Origin: Amoebidium appalachense
Taxonomy: Eukaryota > Ichthyosporea
Direction of reading: 5' to 3'
Length of the DNA stretch: 64,000 nt
Assembly: GCA_963693365.1 (NCBI GenBank)
Contig: CAVNZM010000001.1
Location: forward strand, 12,648,001-12,712,000
Shown: positions 10,291 through 38,614 of the stretch, piece by piece
How the letters are laid out: the number at the start of each line of letters is the position of its first letter
Position numbering within the stretch: the first letter of the stretch is position 1
Made by a program: the position numbers and the translations under genes
Notes under the pieces: generated by a model
Database searches by the model: none
Told to the model about the DNA's origin: nothing
The model's input: only the letters and a program-made list of their open reading frames with translations

Positions 10291-11487
10291 ATGCCGGCTA
10301 CCTGTACGGACAGCTCGCCGCTGGCACCGTGCCGCAAGCTCAACCTCCTTGAGAGGTACCAGCCGCAGTCACGTGTCAACCAGGGGGCCTTTGCCACCGT
10401 CGTGACCGCCACGGATGCATCACGCAACAGTGACCAGCTATACGCTATCAAGCTCATACACCCCACACGGTACCGCCCAGCCCGCGCGCGAAGAGAAGCA
10501 GCCATACACTCGCTATTCAGCCACCATCCGCACGTTATTAAGCTGCACGACTGGGGTGAGATAGAAGATACTTTTGCACTGGTGATGGAGCTTGCCGTGA
10601 CAGATCTGCTAGAGTGCATCGTGCCGGATGTTGGTCTGGGTGAGGAGGCTGCACTGCGCTACGGTCTGCAAGTGGCCAGTGCGCTCGAGTATATGCACAG
10701 TAAAGGATATGTGCACCGTGACGTTAAACCTGAAAACATTGCTGTGATGGAAGACGGCACAGCAAGATTAATCGATTTCGGCCACGCCACGGCCATCAGT
10801 GAGGTCGGCACAAACAACGCACAGGCCGGCACGTCGCAGTACCTCCCGCCAGAGTGTGTGGCGGGCAGACCGTCCGACCCGACAAAAATAGACGTCTGGG
10901 CATTGGCTGTTTGTCTTTTTGCGGCCGTGACTGGTAAGCAGCCCACTACCCCATCCTCAATTCTATCACTCTGGCTGCCCATGCATATGTTTTCGACTTG
11001 CTGAGAAGTCTGCATTGTATGCACAGAAGTCTGTGAGTCGATCACGTTCACGCCTAGTGTTTTGTCTCTCTCTTTTTATTTTGCTAAGATAAAAGAAATT
11101 GCTTTTGCTAACCATTCTGCGTTTTGAACAGGTCGGTTTCCATGGTTGGTTGCAGGACTGCACGACAACGAGTACCAGCACTGGGCAAACGCCACCATCG
11201 GCCCACAGAATCGCGCCTACTGGATGCGGCTCAGCCCCCGCATGCTCATACTTTTGCGCAAATGCCTCGAGCCAGACCCGGCCAAGAGGTGGTCGGCTAG
11301 CCAGCTGCTACAGTACTTGCGTGCGTCTGCACAGATGACAGGAAGTAGTGTGACGGAAAAGGTACCACACGCACTGACCCAATTGGCGGGCAGTGTGATG
11401 GATAACGACTTGGTTAGGTACCCGTTGCAAGAGGGGGTGTTTAGAGATGGGCGGGACCGTCACAAGTGGATGATTTTTTTGTGTTGA
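10291..11487 (+). CDS. Serine/threonine protein kinase
   Basis: Two exons: 10291-10933 and 11132-11487 (donor GTAAGC, acceptor AACAG, phase 1). They give about 332 residues, essentially a bare kinase domain. Visible motifs: a degenerate Gly loop (NQGAFATV), the ATP-anchoring Lys in YAIKLI, the helix-C Glu in RREAAIHSL, the catalytic loop HRDVKPEN near 10720, DFG in IDFGHA near 10780, the APE-equivalent PPE in YLPPECVAG, and the subdomain IX DVWALAVCLFAAVTGRFPW spanning the splice junction. The late Arg in PDPAKRWSA is present. All catalytic residues are kept, so activity is likely. Without the intron the first ORF would end early in intron sequence. The substrate and subfamily are not evident; a CAMK/SNF1-like relative is possible. 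A short C-terminal tail after the kinase fold has no recognised domain. Confidence 0.9.
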
Positions 11488-13560
11488 TGCTGCTAGTATT
11501 GGATAGTGCTTCTTTGTATTGAGTAGTGCTTCTTGTAGGTAATGTCAATTTTTGAAAGAGCGTAGCAAAACCGTGTGTTTTGGCACATGCACACGCCCTA
11601 ATTTTCTAACATGAAATAATCGAGAAAAGTGCCCTGCTATCTTTTTTTTGTTGTAGCAAAATTCAAGTATGATATTAACTGCTTCGAACAAATTTTTTCT
11701 TGCCGTTCTTGCTTTCAGGAGTTTTTCGTTTTGGAATGAAAGTTATTGTAAATTATGGGTATTTGTGCATCCCTTCGGTTGTGCTTATAGTAACAACTAG
11801 TGCCCATGGCCGTTCATTTGTGTTGCAACCCTCTTCCGCTCACACAGGCCACCCACCCTTACTGACACCCTGCACCTCACAAACTCTTGTTATCTTTCGA
11901 CGCGAAACTCTTTTTTTTTTTCCCCGTTCTGAATAGTGCACCGGAGGCACATTTTTTTCAGGCACGAATATGATGTGAATGTATGCGTGTGTGGCATCAT
12001 GGCTGGTTCATGTGCCCGCATTTTTGAAAAAGAAAACAAGAAATCTCTTTTGCCGAAACGTGTTCATGGAAACGAATGTGTGTGTCCTTTCACGAGCCTC
12101 ATAACTTGTTAACTATGGTGCTCAAGTTGTACTGGTCCCCTACACTGTTCTCTCGAACGCACGCCACTGAAGCCGAGTATGCCTTGACATTGCCCAGCCT
12201 CGGCATTTCTTTTTCTGTTGCCGGCATGCACCATCACGGGAAGAGTCCCGCAGTGTGTACCACTGTGGCCATCCCCCCCCCCCTTCCCCCCCTTCCCCCC
12301 CTCTCACCCCCCTTCACCCCCCTCCCTCAAAAAAAGATATAACAAAAATAATAATAATAATCGTTATTGCTTACTGCTGCAATTGCAATCTTACCACCCG
12401 TCCTTCCATCTGCTCTTGCCAGTGACGCCTGACTTGCATCCGTCATCCCTTCTCACTTTTGTGCTTGATCGTTCTGGGAGGGCAAGGCCCACCAACACGT
12501 TGTACCTCCGATGAAGAACTAAGCACAGATAAAGCCAGTGGGCATCAAATGCGCAGTTTAGTTGGTTAGACTTCGGGTAATGTGGATGATGCCGTCCTTG
12601 GATGGATGCATAATATATTAAATAATTAGTTGCATTCGATTTAGCAGTCGGGCATTATGCACATGTACGTATTGACCACTCCCTCCGGCCAATATGTCAA
12701 CACTTGAGGTGTTTTTGTAGGCCACATGCCGTTACAAACCTCTCGTACACCATATTCCTACTTTTTTTCTAGTTTGATAGAAATCATTGATCCCGAGACA
12801 AGAGCACCTACATTTATCAATTACAGAGGCTGCCGGCGGGGAGGCACCCCGTCGAAACACTGCAATGTCAAGTAGGATATATAGACAAATCAACACAAAT
12901 CAAGAGCCCTAGGCGGGTGGAGGGGGGTGGGAGGGGGGGGGGGGGGGGGGGGGGGGGATAGGACGGGTTGGGATGCGTATATATATATATATATATATTT
13001 ATTTAAGTATTTTTATTTTATCCCATTTTGTTCCCGGAGGTACCCCTAGGGGCCCTCAGGGGGAACTACCGTCTTCCACCCAGCACCGACAGTACTCTAG
13101 CTTAGGTGCTACGATGCTGGTATCTAAACTAACACACCTATAACAGTCCTAACTATATGTACACACTTTGCCCACGGTATCACCCCAGCCGCGCCGGTGG
13201 CGTATATATACACGCATGTGCAGGGGAAAAAAGCGCTCAAAGGGCAGCTGTGGCAAAATCACCTGTGTTGAGGAGAATGATAGTGAAGTGTGTGGCCGGG
13301 TGATCATGAATGGAGGTTGATCCAAGGCCTACTTGCAATTGGTATGTAGTCTGATGCATGGTAGTAGTGCCATGAGCAGAAGAGGCTGCCCCGCAAATAT
13401 TAGTAGCTTACAGCTAGAAGACGGTCACATGAGGTAAATGGCATAAAAATAGAATAAATCAAAGAATCGATTATGAACAGAAATGAATCATCTGCGAAAC
13501 ATGAATTTGCGCTCCTTATCACAATGGTTGTGTGCACGTGCATTTCGAGTCTTTTGTTTC

Positions 13561-13687
13561 CTTTTTTTTTTTTTTTTTTTGTGGGTGGGTGGGTGGGTGG
13601 TGGTGGTGGTGGTGGTGGTGGTAGATGTGGTGGTGGTGGTGGTGGTGGTGGGTGGGTGTGTGTGTGTGTGTGGGTGGGTGGGTGGGT

Positions 13688-13743
<56 letters not shown>
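13561..13743 (+). repeat. Compound T / GGGT / GGT / GT / poly-G satellite
   Basis: Reading left to right: 19 T, then GGGT and GGT repeats, (GT)n, more GGGT, and finally about 56 consecutive G (13688-13743). It has strong G-quadruplex potential. Exact run length is likely unreliable in any assembly. Confidence 0.9.
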
Positions 13744-13745
<2 letters not shown>

Positions 13746-14030
13746 GTTGTTCGGAAATCTGACGCAGTTTTTCGTCATGCCGTTGTGTGTATTTATTTGT
13801 GTATGTGTGTGTGTGTGTATGCGTGTGTGCGCGTGTGTGTGTGTGTGCGTGTGTGCGTGTGTGTGTGTGATATCATGACCGCGCGTGTATGTGTGCGTCT
13901 GTGTGCGCGTGTGCGTGCGTGTGCGTGTGCGCGCTTACGTGCGCGCTTTCACGCTTGCGTCTGTGTGTACATGTGAGTCACAGTGTGCCACGGTGTGGAT
14001 GCTCACTGGCAGAAGTTCGTTGTCACCACC

Positions 14031-14033
<3 letters not shown>

Positions 14034-14124
<91 letters not shown>

Positions 14125-14141
14125 GTGCGTGTGTGTGCGTG

Positions 14142-14172
<31 letters not shown>

Positions 14173-14180
14173 TGTATGTG
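14034..14180 (+). repeat. (TG)n microsatellite
   Basis: About 150 nt of TG with a few C and A interruptions, continued by imperfect TG-rich DNA to about 14290. Confidence 0.95.
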
Positions 14181-15377
14181 TTGTGTGTGTGTGTGTACAT
14201 GTGTTTGTGTGTGTGCACGTGTGTGTGTCTGTCTGTGTGTGTGTGTGTGTGTGTGCTTTCCCACGTGTACATGTGTGTGTGTGTGTGTTCGGACGGCTGT
14301 GTGTTGGGCCATGTGTACACAAACTTTGAAATTTAGCCCTCCTCAGGACAGACGCTTTCGTACACCGTGCGGCATATCATGATTCTGCACGAACACGAAT
14401 GAATGACACCATAAAGCACTGGTGCGTGTTTAGCTAATCGTCAGAGTCCATTTTAAACCTATTATAGCAAGTAGATACCCAAAACTGGTAATGCCTAAAA
14501 CAATTATCTCGCTCTAAGGGGACCCTCCTCCTACCAGTCCATGTGGGGTTACGTTGGATGTGCTATTTCTCGCAGATTTGCCAACACTATGCTATATATT
14601 ATCAATCATAAACCATGCATCATACTACAATTGTTGATCTTTTACGATAATATATTGTTCGTCTCCTTGAAAAGTTGTTCAGCTCCCGGGGCCCGGGCGT
14701 GGGTCTAAACGCTACATTGGGGTTGAAGTAACCGATTTCAGAAATGTGAAAGTTAAGCAAAATATGAATAAAACAGTAACTATGTACAAATGTATATTCG
14801 CAAAAAAATTTGTATTTAAGATATTTAATATAATAAATAAATATTGGAACGTAAAATGAAGCTGGCAATCAACTATAACGTGCTCTATGTATCTGAAAAT
14901 CAAGTACGTAAAAATGCAGCACTTTTCAGCAAATTGATCTGGGGGGGTCTTAGCGAAGGTGCGTAGTCACGCCGTTTTTTTGTGAGCCACAAGCACAGGG
15001 TTAGATATAAAACTCATTGAAATATTTTGTAACTTTTCAAATCAATTCTGTACTTCGGAGGAGCTGTCATAGTTTTGAGCTGAAACTTTTTTGGAAAATA
15101 TTGAGCCGTATCGGTTCAATATTCCAACCCTGAACTTACGGATATCGGCCCAACCGTTTCTTCTCCAGTCAAAAAACTTCGTTTACACTCGAGGGCGGGC
15201 CACAAACGTGTGCCAAGTATTCAAGTATTCCGAGTGGTGTGCATCTATTAACCTCTCTTTTGTAGTTTTCAGTATACCAGGATTGTAGGTGTTTAATGTT
15301 CGGTTGAAACCTGATTTAGGGTGTGTGGGACAACCTGCGAAACGTTTTGATAAACAGGTGGCACCGAGTTTGCATCA

Positions 15378-15384
15378 TATAAAG
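15378..15384 (+). promoter_or_regulatory. TATA-box-like element upstream of inositol transporter gene
   Basis: TATAAAG lies 39 nt before the predicted start ATG (15423). Position and sequence fit a core promoter, but the transcription start is unknown and the motif is short. Confidence 0.25.
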
Positions 15385-15422
15385 TTTCTTGTTACACCCC
15401 CACCCAGAGGGGTACATAAAAC

Positions 15423-29727
<14,305 letters not shown>

Positions 29728-29847
29728 ATTGGGCCAAAAGGGTTAAATCGCCTCGCATGGGGTCAAAAACGGTCCCAGGCGTTTTGTGCGGCAACGGGAA
29801 ACCCATGTACATGCGTCGAGCAATCAGTTTTTTGGCTTTTTGTGTGC

Positions 29848-29876
29848 TGTAATACCCTGGATTTCAGGGTATTACA
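29848..29876. other. Perfect hairpin 120 nt after the transporter stop
   Basis: TGTAATACCCTG, a 5-nt loop (GATTT), then CAGGGTATTACA. The stem is 12 bp and perfect. It lies in the presumed 3' UTR or just beyond. It could be an RNA hairpin or the footprint of a TG...CA-ended element. Confidence 0.7.
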
Positions 29877-31490
29877 TAGAACAATCCCTCGTCGTTCCAT
29901 AAGCGACTCTTAAAGCACAACCTATGTAATAAGATTAATCCAGGTATTTGATTGGTTTGTGAGTTTGTTGAGTCACCCGCTAAACCCTAAGTCGCACACA
30001 TCACTGTACTGTTGCCCGGATCACCTGTATCAAACTTCGGGCCCTTTTTTCACTTTCACGTTCAGTTGCTTGCCTTCATCCTCGCCAGAGGGTATGCATA
30101 CAACTCATCTGGTTGTGTTTTTATAATTGCAATGGACGGAGGGGAGGATATGCTGTTGCCTATTGGTTCCCGCATCCACCAACCAAAACAATTATTTAGT
30201 TCACCCCACGCAGCATTAGTTGCAAATGAAACATAGCTAGGCAGTATGTAGCACCCTGGTGGTGTGAGGCTACATTTGGAATTGTGTATTTGGATGGTGG
30301 TGGTGGTGGTGGTGGGCGGGAGGTGGGTGAGGGGGGGGGGGGGGGGGGGGGGGGAGGGGGGGGGGGGGGGGGGGGGGGAGGGGGGGGGGGGGGGGGGGGG
30401 GGAGGAGGAGGGGGTTTGTGTTTCAAGCTTGTAGAGCTCGAAGCGTAATGTTAAGATAATACCCATAACTAATGAGTATGTATTTTGATGCATGCTACTG
30501 AGATGGTATTTTTACGCCACACACACGATAATGCATGGTCATATGATGCTAATTTTTTAATAACTATGTGTGTGCATGTGTGCACGGCACGACACTGCCA
30601 GCTGGCAGGCCCAGCTGCTATTTATGGTAACTGCATAATAATTGGAAGCGACACATTTGCTAATTGATCTCGTAGTTTGAAGCCATGCATAACATTTGTG
30701 ATTAGTGCTACGTTTAGAACCCATTCAATGGGATACCATCTATGATATGATGCGTGCAAGGGTGTGTTAGGGACCGTAATGAGCTAGGGGCTTTATAGAA
30801 CGGCACTATGATCCCATATATGGTAGGCGTGGAAACTGTTTTAAGTTTCGTTGGCCGCAATGTACTCAAACCTTGAGCCATAACTAGGTCACTTCCCATA
30901 TTTACTCACCGTGTATATGTTCCATTCCTTATGATAACTGCTAGTACCATGTGTACGCGTATGGTTGTGCCGTGAGTCATCATTCATATATGCTAAAACA
31001 TACTGTAGTCTAATTAGACTGTTAAGATTAATGCCGTAAATATGTGACCAAAATAACAGTTGTCATGCGGCTCACTCCTGCTCGCGATCGAGCTCTGCTA
31101 TATATGCCGACGATTAATGTCTCATTCCTCGCACCCCTACTAGTCTAAGACGTGTCTACCTGCAAAGACCTGCAAAGCTTTGGGGGTTGGGGGGTGGTGA
31201 TGGAAGTGGTGGTGGTGGAGGGGGGGGGGGGGGGGAGGGGGAGGGGAGGGGGGGGGGGGGGGGGGGGGGAGGGGGGAGGGAGAGGGGAGAGGGGGGAAGC
31301 CTGGCGGCCTGCAGCTGGGGACGTACGTACAGAACAGTGATGATCATCCTTGAAGAATACACAATTAAATTGAAAAATGAGAGGAAGGAAGGGTGTCGTT
31401 CTTCCCTTCTTTCCAGCTTTCTTTTCTTCGGCCTTTCATCAACGTCCTTTTGGGTTTTTGAGCGGGCCGGCGGGCCGGCGGGCGGACGGT

Positions 31491-31543
<53 letters not shown>

Positions 31544-31794
31544 TAACGTCCGTGCAAGGCTGGCAGCAGCACCGTATTGCCAACGTTCGGAACTTTGAAA
31601 TTCATACAGCATGCAGACTACAATATACTCAGCGGCCCTCCGTGGAGTTCTATCTTGAATCTAGCACACGTACGATCAACTTGTACATGTTCTGCCGGCT
31701 CGGATCTCTGGCCGAGCCTTCCCTATAATATAATTAATGTCATGAGTCTTCATAGTTGATGATCACTGTGTCAGGCTGCCCCTCTGGCAGGCTC

Positions 31795-31831
<37 letters not shown>

Positions 31832-32057
31832 CTCCCCTCCTAGAGTTCCCCCCGAAGTTCCTCCCTCCCACCCCGCCACCCCTCCCAGACTGAACCAGCA
31901 ATCCCCCCCTTCCCCCCCCCCCCCCCCCCCCTCGGGCACCCACCCACGGACAACACGCATGCCGTGCCGTGGCACAATATATGATTCCCCAGCCCTTTGG
32001 AGATCTCTGACTCAGCCGCTGAAATGAAACATCATGAGTCACTGAGGCATACACACA

Positions 32058-32110
<53 letters not shown>

Positions 32111-32185
32111 CCACACACACACACGTGCACACGATGTCCGATCTCTCCCTCCCTCGTCTCTCCCCCTCCCCCTCTCTCAGCAGGA

Positions 32186-33207
<1,022 letters not shown>

Positions 33208-33695
33208 CAGAGCGTACACCCGCCACCACATGCTCAAGTAGTCCACCACACGCGGCTCTTCCCAAATCCTCGAGCCTGGGCCAAACCGTCCAAATTGTTG
33301 CACACTTTCCCGCACCTCGGTGAATAGCTCGACAGTGGCCTGGTGGCAAGGCCAAAAAGCACCGTTTGTTGATGAGCTGTGCAGGTAGAGAACAAAAAAG
33401 CGCCCCGAAGTACACAGAAGGCTAAAAGTGGCAAAAGTCTCAATCCGATGCAGTTGATTGGCCCAAAGTAGCCCTGGTGGTGCCAATGAAGCATCAGCTG
33501 CTGCCAATCCGTGCTTTACCTACTCAGTTTAGTTATTGACACAGCTGACCAATGGCAGTGAAAGCAGTACATTCCAGCATTAAAAGTGACTTGGTGAGTA
33601 GATCTGAATAGGACCAATCAAATGGCCTAAAGCTATCTGCTTGGAATGCCATCCGGGATTGCAGAGTCTCCCTAAAGCTGCTCGCATTCAGTCTA

Positions 33696-33769
33696 CTCCA
33701 AAAGTTTTTTTTATATATAATGACTTTATTGGTGAGCTCCAAAAGTTTTGTTTTTAATGACTTTATTGA
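33696..33769. repeat. Duplicated 40-bp unit with AATAAA-bearing core on the minus strand
   Basis: Two near-copies of CTCCAAAAGTTTT...TTAATGACTTTATTG lie in tandem (33696-33732, 33737-33769). A related copy is at 9713-9733. On the minus strand the core reads CAATAAAGTCATTA, which includes a polyadenylation-signal hexamer. Confidence 0.7.
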
Positions 33770-34597
33770 TATGCTCATCAAATGGCAGCAAGACGTGTCA
33801 CACTGAGGCCTGGGCCACACATGGGGCCCTTTTGGGCGAAAAATACGTACCATGCTCAAGCGGATGACATGCTCAATTGCAACATTCACCTTCGAGCTAA
33901 TAATTAGCACACGACTAAATATGTAGCTTTAAAGACGGCACATACATATTTACGCACAGCGTAGGTATGGGCCTCTCCGTGACGAACTGTTCATGTGCAC
34001 ATGTGCCACGCGGCAGGCGGTGCGTCCTACAATCTCTTTTGTAGGCCTGCACAAGATTCCGTCATAAATTTGGGCCATTATTTGGCGCGGAAACAATTGA
34101 AAACAATTGAAACAGCTTGCTCTAAAAGCTATAACGTCTGTGAGACCGATTTATTAATTTTTCATATGTGCACATTAACCCAGTGTACACATGTTTATAT
34201 GGAATAGGACATTGGTACTCAACAAGCACAAGTGCAATCTTGAATCGGGCTATTCGGGCAATGATGGCATTATTGTCAAACAGTCATGCGCATATTCGAA
34301 AGGCCCGCAATTATTTATTCACGAGGGTATAGGGGGACCATGCAAGATAAATAAACGAGCGAGTAAAGTGACGCGTGGCGACTCGTGATGCTTTTGGCAC
34401 ACGCGAACACCTTGTGTTGTTTTTGCGGTGTGTAGGTCACTGTGTACGCAACCTTGCAACATGATCTGCTGTAGAGAAAGCAGGCTTGGGTAGAAGTGCA
34501 TACGTAAGCATTTTGTTTTTGTCTTTGTTCAAACACACAAGAATTCTGTTGTAGGAGATCGAAAATTGGCTCGCTTCACATTGCAAACTTGCCAAAC

Positions 34598-36830
34598 ATG
34601 GACGCCCCAGGCAAGGACCACCAGCAGAGCGATGAGGCCCTGGACACGAGCAAGATGATACCCGTGGGTGAGGAGACGCAGTCAGAAATGCTCACCACAG
34701 TAGCTACTGGTGGCGCGGATGAGGTAATTTTCTGCCGTGTTCATAAAATATGTATACCGTGTATGTGGCTTATGAGGAGGACACGATGTTAATGGTAGGC
34801 AGCAGACGTGTAGATGACAAAAACACCTTGTGTTGTGTTTAACGCAGACAACCCCTGTTTCTATGACAGCATTTCGCAGGATGCTGGCACACGTTCTGCA
34901 CGCGAATTAACACATACGCACACATCTACTGTGTGCACGTTACAGAATCACTGACTCCCTTTTCTCTAACCCCACAGAAACCCGCCGCCAGCACAACGGT
35001 GCCCCCCACTCAGTGCCCAACACTGACGCGTGCCGAGCGCAAAGCACGCATGTATGCAGCGTTCTCGGTGCAGTTTGGGGACGAGAAGGCCGCACGGGTT
35101 GAGCCTGCAGCCGCCACGTGCGAGTCACAGAAGCTGCTTTTGGAGAGGCTCAACAGGGCTGCTGAGGCGTATGTGCCCATCCACACACACATAGAGTGCC
35201 CCCAGTAGCATGGTTCACCATATCTCATCTTCCCTGCTAGTCCACCATCTTTCTTCCCACCATATGTTCAAAGCTGCTTGACCTTTTTCTATTCTTAAGT
35301 AATATGGACATGCACAGTCAAGCGCGCACATGGGCACAAGAACCACACCAACAGACAAGGGCGGCCGTGTTGTTTTTGTGCAAATAGTCTCAACTTGGCT
35401 AGATCCTACATTCCAAAGCCCCTGCAACTTTCACGCAACACTTAGCCCCTGCTTGCAGACTCTTGATTTCGTTGTGCATTCTTATGCTCAGTACCACACA
35501 AGCATCCCCCCTTCCACCCTCCCCACCCCGCCCTCTCCCCCCCCCTCCCCCCCCCCCCCCCCCCTCCCCCCCCCCCCCCCCCCCGGGGTACGACCTGTCT
35601 GCCCACCGCACTACAATTTTCCCTGCACTGCACCAACACCCCACTCACCCAACCCCTGTCACCCTCTAGTCCTGCTACACAACTCCGTCTTACGTTCCTT
35701 CTCTACTCTAAACAGATATGAGAAGCAGCGGCGAGAGCCAGACGGCACAGACCTGTACCGGTCCGACCTGAGCGATATCTACGGGGTAGACCCTGAGCTC
35801 AACCAGTGAGTAGCCCCGTGCAGTCTCCCCTTTTACACTATCACTGCCTGTGGGTTCTTAGGTGTAACATTAGAGTTTGCCTCTTCTGGGGAACTTCGTG
35901 ATTTCGCAAACGGAAAAGGGGCTGGGTGAAGTTCACACACTGTGCAAAAAAACAAGGACTGGTTGATTTTCGCACACTGAAATAGTGCCGGGTGGTTTTC
36001 GCACATTGAAATAGCACTGGGTGACTTTTGCACATTGAAATAGTGCTGGGTGACTTTCGCACATTGAAATAGTACTGGGTAATGTAATTTTTGCACGATT
36101 TTTGCACACTGAAATAGTACTGTTGAAGTTTACACAATTTTTGCACACTGAAATAGTACTGGTTGATTTTCGCACACAGAAAAAGGACTGAAAGATTTTC
36201 GTACACTGCATAAGGACTGGGTGGTTTTGACACGTCCACACGTTCTTACACTATGCACGGTGTGCAGGCAAATTGTCGACAACCTGGAGAGGAACAAGCT
36301 GGATGAGTCGCAGTCTCTGATCCGCAGTGTGTATCGATCTGTCGTTAAGACCATCGTGACGTTCATGATGATGGTGCTGGATCCCTATGTGCTCATGTCA
36401 ACCGCATTTGGCCTGCTCTCTGTCGTGCTCTGCGCGGAGATCAAGTGGACTGCGGACCTTAACTTCACGCTGTTCACTCTGCCCATCGTTTTCCCCCTGA
36501 CGATGGCTATTAGCAGCAGCTACGGCAACAAGATGAAGTTCTTGCAGGATATGGCCGTATTCAAGACTAACCTGGTCACCTACTACTATCTGGAGAGGTG
36601 AGTTGTTTCTTCTCTCTCTCTCCCCCTTCCTCCCTCCCCAACTCCCCGTCTCCCCCCCCTCACGCGCACACACACATACACACCCCCTCCCCCCCCCCCC
36701 CCCCCCCCCCCCCTTCTTTTTCTTTCCCCCCTTTCTCCCGGACGTTCTTGCTCCCTCCCCCCTCTCCCTCCCCTCCCATCCCGTCCTCCCCCCCTCTCCC
36801 CCCCCCCCCCCCCAAAAAAAAAAAAAAAAA

Positions 36831-36885
<55 letters not shown>

Positions 36886-38255
36886 GAGAGAGAGAGAGAG
36901 AGCATGAGCGTGCTTAAAGGACGGAAGTGGTGAAAGAGAGAAAGGAAGGGGGGGGGGGGGGGGGGGGGGGGAGAGGGGGGGGGGGGGGGGGGGGGGTGGG
37001 GGGGAGAAGGGGGAAGAGCGAGAGGGAAATGATTTAAAGAGGGAGGGAGGGAGAGAAGTAAAAAAAAAGCATATGGCTTTGATCTGGATAGTGACTAACC
37101 GGTATCTTGTGCCGCACAGGGAGTTTGCCGAGGACACGGGGCTGGGCAGCCTGTACCTGCAGCACAACCTGTTCCTCCTGCGCAGCATCACCCTGTGCAT
37201 GATGCGCTACCTCACAACTAAGGACGAGGCTGGACGGGCCTCCCTCGTCACTGCTCTCTATGGCCTCTTCTCAAAAGTGTGTGCATCGTGCTTGCTATGT
37301 GTCTGTGTGCGCCTTGTGCATACCTTATGTCTCTGTGTCTGTGTGTGCTTTGTGCCTGGCGAATCGTGCTTAGTGCCGTTAGATATCAATGTGTAGGATT
37401 TGCTCGGCTGCCTCTCTCCACCACCGTAACACATCCTGGTGTGAGAGCACAACACACACCAATTCGGCACCACACACCATGACTACTAAATGCAAACCTG
37501 TGTAAGCGTTACGAACCCACACCGTGACACCTATGCGCGATATACCCAGCAAGCGCACAATAACACAGAATGATTACACCCACACACTACACACCTATGC
37601 ACTACACCCCTCAAGCACGACAATTCCGCCACTGTGGTATCATTACACACGCTGGCGCGTGCGCGCGCACACACACACACACCTGTGCATTACACCCGAA
37701 AGCACCACACCACACACACTAACAATCTGTGTAACAGCTTGCCGAGTCCAACGACCTCCTTCGCATGACAGGCAACGCGCAGATCTACCCAACCCTCTAC
37801 ATCCGCCTGGTGCAGAATCAAGTAGCCCTCGTCGAGACCATGGAGAAAATCCGCTGTGCAAGGGACTATAAGACCCCCCGCACACTGCGCTGCTACACCA
37901 AAATGTTTGTGTTCTGCACGCCGTTCCTGTGCGGCCCTATCTTTGCCGTTACGGCTCTTAAGAACGGCTACCTTGCTGCACTGTACGGTGCCGGCCTGAC
38001 GACTTTCATCTTTGCCACATTGCAGCGCATTCAGGTACTGCCCCTTTTATGCTGTGGGGCTTTTGTATTTGTGACCTGCCACAGGTTTTTATTTTTTATT
38101 TTCTTTTTTAATATTTATTTTTTTTCCTTCTGCTTGTTGCCATCCCAACCCATGCCACCTTCTCTTCCGGGGCTTTGTGCATCTGTGACCTCACGTGCAG
38201 ATAGTGCGCAAGGGCAAATGCCCATGTGCATAACACATTGTCGCGGATAGGTAGC

Positions 38256-38312
<57 letters not shown>

Positions 38313-38614
38313 ACCCCTCCCCTCTCATGCCCTCACACACCCCAATAACATTCCCCCCACCGCAGGACGGCATGGATGATTTCTTCGACATGAACAGCCC
38401 GGACGACATCGATCTCTCTGAGCTTGGCAACTGGTTCGATAGCGTCATCACCGAGCTACGTGTGCTGACTAAGAACTCAACAGGCAGAAACGGTATCCGT
38501 CTGGCCGGCGCCCCCAAGGTGCTTAAGCCAGTGCTGAGTTCCGTGATGAACATGGGCCGTAAGGTCAGCGGGTCAAAGTTACCAGGCACGTCGGCCAATG
38601 GAAAGCCTCACTGA
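34598..38614 (+). CDS. Bestrophin-like membrane protein, seven exons
   Basis: Exons: 34598-34723, 34978-35168, 35716-35805, 36268-36597, 37120-37276, 37738-38034, 38366-38614. They give 479 residues with all phases consistent and a TGA stop. Residues 1 to about 150 are hydrophilic and Ala/Glu/Lys rich. Exon 4 then encodes a hydrophobic pair (about VLMSTAFGLLSVVLCAEI and FTLFTLPIVFPLTMAI) followed by YGNKMKFLQDMAVFK, like the P...F/RRExAL...K pattern of protist and algal bestrophin-like proteins. Exon 6 has a second hydrophobic region (KMFVFCTPFLCGPIFAVTAL). The exon 7 start DGMDDFFDMNSPDDIDL resembles the acidic segment after the last transmembrane helix of bestrophins. Role by homology: anion or bicarbonate channel. 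The family call rests on pattern recognition and is not certain; a distant relative is also possible. Intron 3 contains a minisatellite. Confidence 0.8.
35925..36235 (+). repeat. About 29-31-bp minisatellite in bestrophin-like gene intron 3
   Basis: About nine or ten diverged copies of a unit containing TTTTCGCACACTGAAATAGT and a GGGTGA-type linker. It ends about 30 nt before the exon 4 acceptor. Confidence 0.88.
36785..36995 (+). repeat. Poly-C / A17 / G54 tract and further G runs in bestrophin-like intron 4
   Basis: C-rich DNA ends at 36813, then 17 A (36814-36830), then about 54 G (36831-36884), then (GA)n and two further G runs to about 36995. C and G parts are complementary within one intron. 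Confidence 0.9.

Larger units (their letters stand above)
11488..15422. other. Intergenic with large simple-repeat clusters; no gene seen
   Basis: No coding region is supported. The stretch has a C-rich tract near 12271-12330, a 25-nt G run at 12933-12957, a complex T/GGGT/GGT/GT/G56 cluster at 13561-13743 and a long (TG)n at 14034-14180. Cys/Val-rich ORFs here are translations of (GT)n. Confidence 0.6.

Noticed and set aside
12550-12600. tRNA D-arm-like TTTAGTTGGTTAGAC
   Set aside because: No matching T arm or acceptor stem downstream.
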